Assembly: GCF_932294415.1 (NCBI RefSeq)
Contig: NC_065545.1
Location: 17,550,857-17,614,856 of the forward strand
Origin: Quercus robur
Taxonomy: Eukaryota > Streptophyta > Magnoliopsida > Fagales > Fagaceae
DNA: 64,000 bases
Direction: 5' to 3'
Shown in pieces: positions 21,201 through 33,047 of the stretch. The position numbers and the translations under genes are program-made. The notes beneath the pieces are model-generated. The model made no database searches. It worked only from the letters and a program-made list of their open reading frames with translations, and had not been told where the DNA came from. Numbering within the stretch: the first letter of the stretch is position 1; every line of letters starts with the position of its first letter.

Positions 21201-23460
21201 GGACGGACAGCACAGGTATCTGTCTCCAATTGGATGTGGATATAAGGCTTTCCAAAATCAAGAAGGTGAGCATCAGAGTCAAAGTCCTTCAGCATTTGGG
21301 AAATGAAGGAAATAAAAGGCTTTGCTAACATAATGAACTGATATTAGTTCAAAGATTGAACTCTTTGGCATGTGTGTAAAAAATACATCTTTTTTTTTAT
21401 AATTATTGGTAAGTAATGCATGCACCTAATGGGTCTTAATCCCATTAACCCTCAGACATGTCTTAAGGGGGGAGGATATGCTGTTATAAAAATTACAAAA
21501 TAGCTGTAGTCTCGGACCAGAATAAGAAGGATGATGCTGTAACCTCAATTGACTGAAAGTAAAACTAATTACTTGCACAATCTAAGCATGCGCATTGTTC
21601 CTCATTTAAAATGCTTAAGCAAGTACAAGAGTATCACAGACTAAAGCTAGATACAAAATAATTCCAAAGATCCCGAGCTCCCAAGATCCATCAATATATA
21701 TGCTTTGAGATATAAATTACTGAAGGGAGATTAATATGAAAATGTTTCCAATTTTTGACAGGTCAGTAGTAAGAACACATCTCTCCAGCTTCAATCATAA
21801 ATCTTGTCTTCTTTTTAGTATAATTCAAAGTCACTAATAAGGAAAGGAAGATTAAGAACCCACTGAGCCCACTTCATAGTTTGTGATTTTGTGATAATAA
21901 TATAAAGTATATTTGTATATATGATAACTTACCTTCTCACTCCGAATGTCTTTACCAACAAAGTAGGGGCTTACATGTACTGGTTTTTGCTTAGATGAAT
22001 GTACATAAACAGTGAATCTGTCCTCGTGGCCCTGCAGAAAGAGAATAAAACATATATTTTTTTCTTAACTAACAGAGTTTGTACCATCTAAGGAAATCGT
22101 ATCATATTGAGAAGAAAATTTAGTAGCATTTTGGTACACTGCAGCTAGAGTTAAAAATTCCTAAATTAAATCTTCAATGAATGAATGGTCTGCAATGCAA
22201 ATATCATCCTCTTCTCAATATTCCATCTCTACATCTCACACTATGCATAACCCAGCCCTCAATAAACAAGTGTAACAAGTGAAAATTCAGAATTTGCAGA
22301 TACATCTTGACCTTCTGATTAAGTTGTTGTTGTTGTTGGTTTTTTTTTTTTTGTGTGTGTGTGTGTGTGTGTGTGTGGTTAGTACACATGCATCCAGTGG
22401 GTCTTGAACCCATTACTTGATCCTCCACCCTGCCCTTACAAAAGGGAAGAGGTGATATTTGACCCTGGAGTTCATTGGCAACTTTCTAATCAACTAGTTA
22501 ACTTTAACTACTTAATATTCTAAAATTAATACAGCTCCAGGGCATTCCACTGTTCAATCTTCCATACTTAGTTCATTCTCCTTACCCAAAAGACAATCTA
22601 TTATAGATAAAGCCTTCACATTTATACCTGAAAAACTACACATCAAGGTAAAGTATATATGTATGATTGCACACTTTGTAACTCAATTGTCTAAATTACC
22701 ATCTCAACAAAAATCTGTTGTGTATATCCACTATTTTTATCTGCACTTAATATAAACTAAAATTAATGTGCATACACATTTTTGTGCAACCAAAAATGGA
22801 AGTTCAGGCCTTTTCCCATGGCTTAATGAATAATCCAATGTTTAAACTAAAGGACTTGTCACATTCGATCTTCTCAAAGCTTGCATACAGCGAGATTTGA
22901 AGATTTTAACATGAGAAGCGAAACTGAAACTCCACACAACAACTAGAGTAGAACCAAAGACAGAGAGATAAAGTATAATCAATAGAATTTGAAAACACCA
23001 ATTCAGGAACTATATGCATAAATAGTACAAGAAGTAAAACAAACAAAAGAGAAATGATGAGAAGGGAATAAAGCCTTACATGGAAAAACTTATCCCAGAG
23101 CTTCTCAAAAGGTAATGAACCAGGAGTCAGAAACATGAAAGCAATTTTTGGGGTTTTTGATTGAACAGGAGGTGTCTTCAAAATTTCTCTAAAAACAACT
23201 CGAGCTGCAGTCTCATCATCAGTTAATTCCCGTGATGGAACATATGGTTGCTCTCTAATCATTGCACAACCACTTGAAGAAAAGAGAGAGCATGCCGCAG
23301 ATCTTCTTGGTGGGTAAACTAAGGCAGCAATTAAAAAAATGCTCACCAAAGAAACCAATACAATAATCCATGTAGGCCTCTTTAAATTTGGTCTCTGTCG
23401 TGATCCAAACATGATTATAATATCTTTTATGCCTGGGTGAAATGCATGAGCTGTCTTCAT
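15285..23460 (-). CDS. GT14 core-2/I-branching beta-1,6-N-acetylglucosaminyltransferase family protein
   Basis: Ten coding exons join in frame with GT-AG introns: 23460-23080, 22031-21933, 20145-20045, 19940-19869, 19729-19639, 18584-18504, 16078-16019, 15941-15819, 15730-15692 and 15413-15285. The product is 391 residues. Residues about 30-49 (WIIVLVSLVSIFLIAALVY) form one membrane anchor near the N-terminus, giving the type II Golgi topology usual for glycosyltransferases. The rest matches the plant DUF266/Branch family: KIAFMFLTPGSLPFEKLW, MVDAERRLLANAL, QQFVLLSDSCVPL, DPGPHGTGRY, QWFSMKRQHA, SDEHYLP, NWSVTHVDWS and PCFLFGRKF. The first ATG is used because the residues before MFGSRQ also fit the family. 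The donor and acceptor sugars in plants are not settled. The introns hold a LINE piece, a TRIM-like element, an RTE piece, SINE-like pieces and a 5S retroposon, with all splice sites intact. Confidence 0.9.
17310..18228 (+). pseudogene. L1-type LINE 3' fragment (zinc-binding RT C-terminus) in intron 6
   Basis: An open frame at 17349-18113 encodes the C-terminal region of a plant non-LTR reverse transcriptase ORF2: the zf-RVT domain. Landmarks are WRLKGDGKFDTQSFYQAI, WKPKIPKRVAFFLWAA and CMCYGDGESIDHLLLHCP (the Cys/His cluster), followed by WLERNRHSFE. The frame is uninterrupted over about 250 codons. A T-rich 3' untranslated part follows and ends TTACCTATC plus an A run at about 18228. The endonuclease and catalytic RT domains are missing, so this is a 5'-truncated copy inserted antisense to the host gene. 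No clear target duplication was found. Confidence 0.8.
18954..19195 (+). mobile_element. TRIM-like short LTR element
   Basis: Two direct repeats, near 18954 (TGTTAGAATAATGGTTAAAT) and 19139 (TATTAAAATAGTGGTTAAAT), flank about 130 bases. Just after the first repeat is TGTTATCCGAGC, a degraded form of the initiator-Met primer site TGGTATCAGAGC. Just before the second is a purine tract, GAGGGGAAG. This order (repeat, primer site, purine tract, repeat) is that of a TRIM. The right end is not well defined. Lies in intron 5 of the GT14 gene. Confidence 0.45.
20272..20527 (+). pseudogene. RTE-type LINE 3' fragment in intron 2
   Basis: CAAGCTTTT is duplicated at 20272-20280 and 20519-20527, enclosing 238 bases. 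The frame ending at 20452 encodes RGRGRPKIALVELIKNDMS and RIEWWKRFYVADPN before a stop, resembling the C-terminal tail of plant RTE-clade LINE proteins. The 3' end is a TTG-rich repeat rather than poly(A), which also fits RTE. It is heavily 5'-truncated. Confidence 0.75.
20916..21093 (-). mobile_element. Retroposon made of a full 5S rRNA copy joined to a LINE-like 3' tail
   Basis: A perfect 18-base duplication (TAGAAAGCCTTCACATAT) at 20916-20933 and 21076-21093 brackets the insert. On the minus strand the insert reads as a complete 5S rRNA (21075 to 20957), then TTTCTTTTACCTATC, then an A run. TTACCTATC plus A is exactly how the L1-type piece at 18.2 kb ends. The structure indicates target-primed reverse transcription of a 5S-containing transcript carrying a LINE-like 3' end. 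It has no LTRs. It sits in intron 2 of the GT14 gene, in the same orientation as the gene. Confidence 0.85.
20957..21075 (-). pseudogene. 5S rRNA retropseudogene, full length
   Basis: About 119 bases on the minus strand match plant 5S rRNA from GGGTGTGATCATACC through GCACCGGATCCCATC, TTAAGCGTG, TGGGCGAGAGTAG and GGATGGGTGACCTCCTGGGA to TTGCACCCC. The internal promoter elements (A box, intermediate element, C box) lie in this span with only a few changes. A single copy with a poly(A)-type tail and target duplication is a retropseudogene, not part of a 5S gene array; whether pol III can still read it is unknown. Confidence 0.85.
21385..21485 (-). mobile_element. SINE-like fragment (B-box type), GT14 intron 2
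   Basis: On the minus strand this has GGGATTAAGACCCATTAGGT and then TGCATGCATTACT before an A-rich end. Two related pieces in the same gene (22.4 and 24.2 kb) have GGTTCAAGACCCACTGG-like B boxes followed by TGCATGTGTA. The 5' part is missing. Confidence 0.5.
22335..22500 (-). mobile_element. SINE-like element with CA repeat tail, GT14 intron 1
   Basis: On the minus strand a B-box-like GGGTTCAAGACCCACTGG is followed by ATGCATGTGTACTAACC, a CA microsatellite (the GT tract at 22353-22377), an A run and CAACAACAA repeats. It is related to the pieces at 21.4 and 24.2 kb. The A box was not located. Confidence 0.5.
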
Positions 23461-23594
23461 TTAAGATGAAGGTATCATAACAGAATCCCAAAGCATCTTT
23501 CAAATTCTTTATTTTGCCAATGAACTAGTCTTGTCCTAAATATAGAACGAATAGTATCTGCCAACCAGCAACTTCTACCACTGATACACCAGAA

Positions 23595-24778
23595 TCTGAA
23601 AACATACAGGTATTTAAAGCTTCAAAACCATGTTTAAGCTCACAAAACATGCTTAGGCAAAGTAGTGCTACCGTGGTTATTTACAATCAAGATAAACAGA
23701 ATTTGGCACTTACATATTTCAACCACAGGCCTCTATTCTTCATTTCTATGAAGCACGCAGCAGAGAAAGAGAGAGAGATCACAATTTTGCTACAAAATAA
23801 TAATGCATACATGCACAATTTTTAGGTGGAAACTAGCAATGTACTCTAAGCATGGATCATATTGTTTAATGCTATCCCATACAACCAAAACAGTCATAGA
23901 ACCCTAACATATCAATGTAGCACATGAACACATACCATTCTTGAGGTATTTACTCAACTTCCTTCTTATAATTCTAGTCTATTTCTTCAAACATAAGCAT
24001 ATCCTTCTTATATGAGTAATCAATAAAAAAAAAATTAATGCAGAATCCCAGCTTTGCCCTCAACTTATTTTCATTTTCCCTGAATGCTGGTATGGTAGTG
24101 AACTCCGATTATTATAAGATACAAATTAATTATAGCCCTATTGTTAACCGAATAACGCTAGCAATCAATCATCTTTCTTTTTTGGATTGATGAGTTACAC
24201 ATGCACCCCGTGAGTCTTGAACCTTGACCTCGCCCTCCAATCCATCCCATTAGGAAGTACTAGTTGAGCTATAACTCATTGATAATGGTAATCATATATA
24301 AATATATTAAAGTCGAAACACAATAAGAATCCAAATCAGTTCTAATTGTAGTCTAAATTTTGCGTTTTCATGCGTAAGCACAGGTTATTGTAATTGCCAT
24401 TCATTGACAGAGATACATTACATAGTACATATATGCTAACAAATCAACCCAAGACAAATTAATTATAGATAGAGAGAATCAGATATTTTCCAATCTCAAT
24501 CTACACAATGCAGGTCCATATATATGTAAATACATTAACCAATCTTATTGCTAAGCAAAAAAACAAAAAACAAAAACAGAGCTGATCATAAAGCTAAGTC
24601 TGAATCTTAATCAAAAAGAACAAAATAAACAAACCCAGCAGATCCACATCTCCGTTTATAGCCTTGATCATCACGCGTTTCAAACAACAATCAGAGTATT
24701 GAAATCCAATTCTCAAAATAGAAAGAAACAACACACACAAATCACAGTAATGAGAATATTGTGAAAGTAATATGTACC
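23595..24778 (-). other. Probable 5' untranslated intron of the GT14 gene
   Basis: On the minus strand a donor CACAG/GTACAT falls at 24778/24777, and an acceptor TTTTCAG/ATTCTGG falls at 23596/23595, 135 bases before the start codon. Splicing here would place a short leader exon above 24778. The splice sites are seen; their use is inferred. Confidence 0.5.
24184..24285 (-). mobile_element. tRNA-derived SINE in the leader intron of the GT14 gene
   Basis: On the minus strand an A-box-like TAGCTCAACTAG is followed about 45 bases later by a B-box-like GGTTCAAGACTC, then TGCATGTGTAACTCATC and an A-rich end. The box order and spacing fit a tRNA-derived SINE. It is the best preserved of three related pieces in this gene. 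Confidence 0.6.
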
Positions 24779-24839
24779 TGTGATTTAGAACACGAAAGAT
24801 CCAAAAAAAAAAAAAAAAAAACCAGAGAACTTTCAGTCA

Positions 24840-25250
24840 CTATTGGATCGTGTAAATATTATATTGCTATACAAAAATGAAAAATGTGTGTATGTGTGTG
24901 TATATATATATAATGCGTGTAATATATATGGTTATAGAAATCTAAATCTAATATTACAAAGAAAGAAACAGAAATGGTGAAATGCTCTCAAATCAGTGGT
25001 GACCATTTTGTGGTGGTGGTCGTAACTATTTACATATATATATATTTTTGTGAGTGGGATCATCCTTATACTGTTATAGATTATCGCCACCATTCAATGA
25101 GGTTACAAATCACTGCTATGTGACAATTTTATCCAATCAGAATACGCCACGTCGGGTTTAAATTGCAAACGCGGCAATGTGATGTTCCGCCGTTAACTTT
25201 TCCGTTCATCTTCTTCTTCCCTTTTTTGGTTGAGCACTTGAGCAGAGCAC
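24840..25250 (-). promoter_or_regulatory. Probable promoter region of the GT14 gene
   Basis: The stretch upstream of the likely leader exon has TA-rich tracts (24900-24912 and 25033-25050), a CCAAT-containing segment at about 25133, and an ACGT-core CCACGTC at about 25147. No single TATA box could be fixed. On the plus strand a donor-like GAGAAG/GTAAGT at about 25258 hints at a divergent transcript, but no reading frame supports it. Confidence 0.35.
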
Positions 25251-27080
25251 AGAGAAGGTAAGTTTAACGGGGAGATTCAAAAATTTTCCGTTAGTTTTTG
25301 CCTGGTGTGGAGCTTAGTTGGGTTTTGCACATGTGGGCCACTTGGCTAGTTTTTATTGTACGGTTTGGTCATTGTCGCGAGAAATTAGTCCGCAGGTTTG
25401 GAGGCAACATTCGACATCACGCTGGCGAATACGACACAAACTCAATACGATTTTTTGTGGGTTTAATGTCAATAATTGGCTAACACACTTAAAATGATCG
25501 ATTTTGTTTTGATCTGCTTAATTCTGCGATGAAACCGAAATGACCGAATTAATTTAAATAAATGTGAACCTTAAATATAATTATTAAGTAATTAAAAGAA
25601 TTTTAATTAATGGTTATATTGATGAATTATAAATAAATAATAAAATTATAGGTTACAACCTTACTCAATAAAATAAATATTACTATGTACTTTGAAAATC
25701 TAACTCTTGAATTGCATTTTCTTTACACTCTTAATATATATGTCAAATTTTGTGTCAATCATATATTATTTATTATATGATTTATAAGCTTATATTTTAT
25801 ACATAATTTTGAACTACAAAAACTTGCAATTTAAACAATTTATTGATGACATAGCTATTAATCTTTAATTTTCTATAAATTTTGCAATCATGAAGGATAT
25901 AAAAAGAATATGTAATCCAACGGTGAATTTGTCAGAATTTACCTCCAATAAATATATATTTAGTAAGATTGTAGCCTAAGACTATAACCAATTTTGTAAC
26001 TAAATTTTGCCATTTATTTTATTGTTCCTAGATTGTGTATTGAATCATGGGTTGAAATGGATTGTGTGATGTCAACCACTTAATTAATTGGTTATAATAG
26101 AGTTGTTAAGGCTTGATACAATTATTAAATGGATTAAGTTAGGGTTGAGTCACATCTTCGAATATTCATATCTCAGCACGGCAAGAACATGATCCACTAA
26201 TTTGAATTATCATCATTAGACAAGACAATGTATAAAATCATCCATGTATATATTATGCAAACAAGTCACATAACTCATTAAATCGATTATCTGACTAAAA
26301 ATAAATAGTATTTAGGGGAATTTTCCTCTAGACGATCATGAAGTAAACTTTTTTCTTACAAGATTGTGCTCCATTTTTATTTCCAAGTAATGATAAATCA
26401 TCCAAAATGAAAACTGTTCAATATTTTAGAAATAATACTATTTTTATAGTATGTGAGTAGCCAATTTTATCTTGAATTTAATTAATGAGATCAACTATCA
26501 TTCAAGTTGGAGTAACATTATTTTAAAAAAATAAGTAAATAATTGTCAAACATACTATGCATATTATTATTACTATTTTGTAACTCGTGTTTACGCACGA
26601 GAATAATGAATTGTAGTGGTGCTATTGATATTAGCTTGAATTATAAAACATATAAGATACTAGTTCAACCAGGACATTTGGAGGTACTAAAATAGTTTTT
26701 TCTTGCAATTTTCATGATATTAGTTATACTAAGTTTCTCATTACACTATTATATATTTAATTTTGAAAATTACTATTGGATATTACATATACAATATCAA
26801 TTCACAATCGTTATTTGTGAAATGCTACTAAATAAAATTAAAAAAAAGGGTCTCCTAAATTGAATGGAGATAGGTGCATATATGGAATTGTTTAGCTCAA
26901 TTGCAATTTGTTATGTTCAAGATCCTAGTATACAAAATATTTGAATAGAAATAATATAAAAAATATGCTCATTAGTTTAGAAGAAAAATAGTAACAAAAA
27001 TCTAAACAATTTAATTTGTATGGAAAGCTAACAAAAACAAAATTCAATTTTGAATCTAATTAAATTTTCTATAAGCATTG

Positions 27081-27123
<43 letters not shown>

Positions 27124-27130
27124 TTTTTTT

Positions 27131-27982
<852 letters not shown>

Positions 27983-27989
27983 CTTTGCC

Positions 27990-28029
<40 letters not shown>

Positions 28030-29399
28030 TAGATAGATAGATTATTGAAAAGCTCTATTTTCTTCAATTTAACTCTCTTCTTAAGGGTGTATGTCAAAAT
28101 ATAGAATTGTTTTATTTTTGAACCTTTTGATACAAGTTTAATTTAATTTAATTTGTTTGGAATCAAATGAGAATCCCTTCAAAAACTAAAAGGCCAATTT
28201 TAATCAATATGCAATTTTTGAAAATAAGATCATTAGGTAATTATGGTGACCTTTTATTTCATATACCCTTGCATGAATGATGAATCTTACTATTAATTTA
28301 TTAAAATGGCTTACTATTATGTAAAAATAATAAGCATGCCATTGTTGTATTCTTGGAATAGTGAATAAATATTCGCTTATAAAAAAATTTTAAACTTAAA
28401 ACTAATTTCTAATAAGAATTTGTGAAAACACAAACTTTTTAATTTTACATTTTGAAGAGGAATGTGAATCAAATCTAAACCTACTTTTTATATGTAAACA
28501 TGTCTAATCCAACTTTGAACCAAAAAGTTGTCACAAAAAGCAACTAAAATCAATAATGTTATTATTGGCTGACTTCAAAGGTCAAACATCCATAATGTTT
28601 TTTTTTTTTTTTTGCTTGGCAACTTGGACAAATCGGCATTCCTTTTTGGAATATTACAGATAGTAATAAAGAGACCGATTTGGGGGCATCTGGGGGAGGG
28701 TTCCATTCGCCAAATTGCCTTTTTTTGTTTTTTGAGGAGATGTCAAATTGCATCTGATCTCAAATTGTATCCTTTGGCTCCCACTATTTTCTAGTTCCAA
28801 CAATTTATATATATATACATATATACATATTTTAAAGTCTTGATAGTTGTTTTAGGGAAGGAATCAAGGGTCAAGCAAAATGAGGGAGTGTTGACTTGCT
28901 AAGTTTTCTAATTGGAAAAGACAAACGGAAAAATGAATGATGAGATAGAAAAAGTAAAATAAAGAAAATCAAAATTGATGTAATAATTCTTATTTGTTTA
29001 GTTGAGAAGTAGGATAAGATGAAAAAATTTGGTAATTTGTTTGAACTTATTTATATTTACAATGCTTGACGTTTTATTTTTTAATAACAAAAATGGGAAG
29101 ATGAATTTTAACACTAAAATGTCTTTGTTAGAAGTATTAAGAAGTGTCAGTCGAGTTAAGTGACTCTTGGCTAGTGCTTAAAATTTTATTACAATTCCTT
29201 GAAATATAAAATAGCATAGAATAGATAATTGCTACTTCAACTATAATGAATTATTTCACCTTGCCCTTTTATCCTTTTTCATGATGTTGAAAGAAGCATT
29301 GGATGTCATTTGCACTGAATGGCATATACTCAATTAATAGTACAAAATTTTCTTAGCAAGCTATCAATGTGGTGACTTTTATGGTCCCAAATCAGTGTT

Positions 29400-32088
29400 T
29401 CAAGTTACATCTACAGCAAATACAAGGTCACATATCTTTTCCTCTAGGGAGACATCCTGAGAACGACTGTTTAATTGCAGGCTCTTCTTTTCCTTCCTAT
29501 AGAAACCTGCTTCACTTATTCTACCACAATTTTCAAGTCCAGCCAATACCACATTGTATGTGCCTAATGCAGGATAAATTCCTTTCTCTAGCATGGTTTT
29601 ATAAATTTGAAGTCCCTTGTCAGGATTGCCTGCTGTGAAGTAAACACCAATTAAAGCAGTGAAAGCAGCTGTGCTCTTCTGATCATCAGGCAATAGATAA
29701 AATATTTTTGCAGCGCAAGCAGCCCTTCTTGCACAACCAAGCCTATAGATCAAAAGCACACTTAGATATGTTCCAAGAGAATGTCCAGCCCCAATCATGG
29801 CCTCAACAACCTTCACCACCTTTGCATATGAATTTGATCTGATTAAAATGCCTATCAAGGAAAGATATGCAGTTCTCTCAATTATTATTCCCATTCTTAA
29901 ACTATATTTGAAGGCCAATAAAGCACCACTGCGTCTTCCATGACCACAATTTTCTTTGATGATTGCTGAGATAATTGCAGAATCCAATTGCATATTCTTA
30001 TCCATAATCCCAGTAAGTAGGCGGTCAATGGCTACAAGATTTCGCTTTTTCAAGAAAATCAGTAAAAGCCCTCTGTCTATGCCATAAGAAGTGTCAGAAG
30101 CCCTTGGTCTAATCTCAAATGCCTCCTCCTTGCTGATACACTCTATAGAAAAATGAGGATTAACTTCCCTGAGAAGCACTGTACTCTTGCCAGAACTTTT
30201 TAAGGCTTCCAGTGCTTCCAGAAATACAGGATAACGCAGAACAAGGCGGCTTTCTTTCATATACTGAAGGATTAGAGTTAAAGCCCTTGTCTCCCCAGCT
30301 TTGGAACATTTCTCAACCAATATATTGCATGCAGCTTTATCAGGTTGTATCCCAGCTTCTTGCATTTTGCTAAAAATCTCAAGGGCTTCTTCATATTTTC
30401 CTGGAACCCATTACAAAAAGGAATAATTAGCCCCAGCATTTTTAGTACACAATCAGAGAGGTTTTGGGTGTTTTGTATCTGATCCTTCTGGTCAAAGCTA
30501 TAGGAAGTTTTGCTAAAAAGAGAAAAAAAAAGAAATTAATTATCCATTCAGGATCTTCATAATCTAGTAAAGACATCCCAAAGTGCTAAAAGCAGGAGCA
30601 CCCTAAGTGAATATGCAAAGAATATATATTAAAGAAAAGTTTTTTTGCCTACGATAATTTATCATGTAACCATGATATTCCTTGCCACTTATTAATTTAA
30701 GCAAATAAATTATCTAAACCTTGATTTCACCATTACTTTCATATCATTGTGAATTTCAAAACTGAAAAGTTCAGAATTAATTCATAAGGACAAAATATTG
30801 ACAGCATTGACTGGTATCATTGTGATGAACAGGAACTGAAAACTACTAAATGAAATTAGAAAGGGTGAGATGATAAAAATGACTCACAATAACAAACTAC
30901 AATGCTCAAGTAATCTTAAACAAAACATAATAAAATTAGTTTGAATTACAGGTTCATGGAAGAAGTCTTTAATTGAACCGATGCCACGTAGCTGAAATGT
31001 TGCATACTAAACCCATGCATTTCAAAACAATGAAGACTATATCTGATTTGAATAAATGGGATGTCAACAAGTAGCCAAGTACTCTATAAAATCATCTGCA
31101 TATAATATCACAAAGGCAGAGCTAAGTGGGTAAATGATTCCTAGAAAGTAGAAATCAATTAAATATAAATAAGTAGAGTGCATAGTTTTAGATTTTATTT
31201 TAGTAAAGTATATTATTAAAGTTATTTGCTCCAAGCAAAGTAAGCACCCAGGTAGACAATTTAACAAACAATTGAAGTGCACCAAGGATACAAAGAAGTA
31301 TAGCACTCACCAGAACCCACAAGGTACTCCATTAAGATAGTGTAAGTATGACAAGTTGGAGAAAACCCAGATCGAAGCATCTCCTTGTAAACCTCAGTAG
31401 CCTCTTTAGCTCTGTTATTATCAAACAGAAGCTTCATATAAGCAGTATAGGAAACAACAGTGGGAAAACAACCATTACCCTTCATTTCTTCCCACACTTT
31501 GATTGCCCCATCAACATCACCACAACTAGAAAGCCAATGCATCAACGAAGTGTAAGTCACAGCATCAATCTTCAACCCCTTCTCTTGCATTTGTTCAAAA
31601 ACATGCTTCATTGAAGCAACCCTCCCAGCTTCTCCAAAAATGTCAAGCATGGTTGTGTAAGTAAACTGGTCGTGCTTAAACCCTTTTAGCTTTGAAGCCC
31701 AGTTGAAAAAAAGCCAGGCTTTTTCCATTGGTGGATGGGTTTTGAGAACTTGATTGACTGTGTAAGAGTCCCATCTTATAGAAGAGAGATTGTCTAGCTC
31801 TTGTTTAGCAGAATCCCATGTTGAATACTTCAAAAGTTTGTATATTTTTCCCACTGTGTCTCTCATATATTCTTTGGGGTTGTCAGTTTCTTCGTTGTTA
31901 ACTGATTTGAAAGGTTTCTTAGTCTTTCTGTTATAGAAATTGGTAATGGGTTTGTTTTGTTTGTGTTGGCGAAGGGAATGTAGGAGTTTAATCGAACTGT
32001 TTCGATAACGAAGAGGCTGAACACCACGGATAGAGAAATAGAAGGCAATTTTTTTGAGAAATCCATGGGAATCGTTTGTGTTGCGCAT
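29400..32088 (-). CDS. Pentatricopeptide repeat protein
   Basis: Two exons, 32088-31311 and 30400-29400, join at GT-AG sites (phase 1) to give 592 residues and a stop. The N-terminus (MRNTNDSHGFLKK...RGVQPLRYRNSS) is basic and low in acidic residues, consistent with an organelle-targeting peptide. PPR motifs begin near residue 140: FTYTTMLDIFGEAGRVASMK, then VTYTSLMHWLSSCGDVDGAI, VSYTAYMKLLFDNNRAKEAT, HTYTILMEYL, and KYEEALEIFSKMQEAG across the exon junction. Later repeats are degenerate, ending with FTALIGVYFTAGNPDKGLQI and GTYNVVLAGLENCGRI. These are P-class repeats with no E or DYW domain. PPR proteins bind organelle RNA. From memory it resembles Arabidopsis At2g01390, which I could not check. 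A broken partial copy lies at 58837-59592. Confidence 0.88.
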
Positions 32089-32639
32089 GAATTACAATTT
32101 TACGAGGTGGAACACGTAAGAAGGTGACAACAATGGCAGATGTGAAGATGAAAATGCTGCGCAAACCAAAAGACCAAAAATGCAAACGTCACCGTTAATG
32201 GACTGAGAACTGTTAAAGAGTGTTGGAATGAAACGACTCGTTTTGGCAGACCAAGTTATACTAAAACGACGTCATTTTAAAAGACCTGCTGAGCTTTAAA
32301 AAAAAAAAAAAATTAAAAATCTATAGTTTTTCCCCCTTGTTGAGATTGGTTTAAAATATTTACTTTAAGAAAATGATGCCAAAGGCTGTTTGGTTTGGGT
32401 GGAAACTGAATTATAAAACTCGGTTTCCATCACATATAATCCAAAAAACATGGGACTCACAAAAAAGTTTGTTTGAGAAAATTTTTGAATAATGGAAGCA
32501 ACACTCATAACTCAAAAAATTGAGTTTGAGTGATGAAATTGAAAACACAATTTTTGGGTTTTCACATTATGGAATATGATTCCTATCCAATTTGTGACAT
32601 ACATGGTTCTCGGCTTTGAAAGTTGGCTCTCCCAATTTC

Positions 32640-33035
32640 CTTCATTGTAGCCTTTGAGAATTTGTTCTCCTTGTAGTAAATTATTGGCTCCAAGGCTTGG
32701 GTTTTCTTTGTAAGGTCTAGATAATTCTTGTGATTGTAGTATTAGGTTCTCTGTTGTGGAATTTCATTCTCCTTATAGCAAATTAAGTGCTTCAAGGCTT
32801 GGGTTTCCTTTGTGGGGTCTGGGAAACACTTGAGGTTGTGGTATTAGATCCCTCTATGGAATTTCATTCTCCTTGAAGTAAATAAACTGCTTTAAGACTT
32901 CGGTTTTCTTTGTGGGATCTGGGAAACACTTGTGTTTGTAGTATTAGGTTCCCTTATGTGTAATTTCTTGTTTTCCTCATAGCAAATTAAGTGCTTCAAG
33001 ACTTGGGTTTTCATTGTGGTGTATGGGAAACACTT
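32640..33035 (+). repeat. Tandem monomers upstream of LINE ORF1
   Basis: Four units of 100-104 bases, with the CTTGGGTTTTCTTTGT-type core starting at 32696, 32798, 32898 and 33002. Each is followed by GGTCTGGGAAACACTTG or a variant. The array ends 12 bases before the ORF1 ATG at 33048, so it is the LINE 5' untranslated region rather than host sequence. Confidence 0.7.
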
Positions 33036-33047
33036 GTTATGTAGGTA

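Noticed and set aside
22204-22428. Minus-strand frame with a His/Thr repeat
   Set aside because: Created by the CA microsatellite at the tail of a SINE-like insert.
25298-25483. 61-codon plus-strand frame after a donor-like site
   Set aside because: No domain, ordinary length for chance, and no second exon identified; a divergent transcript remains only a possibility.
29369-29638. Plus-strand frame across the PPR 3' end
   Set aside because: Antisense shadow of the PPR second exon; no domain.
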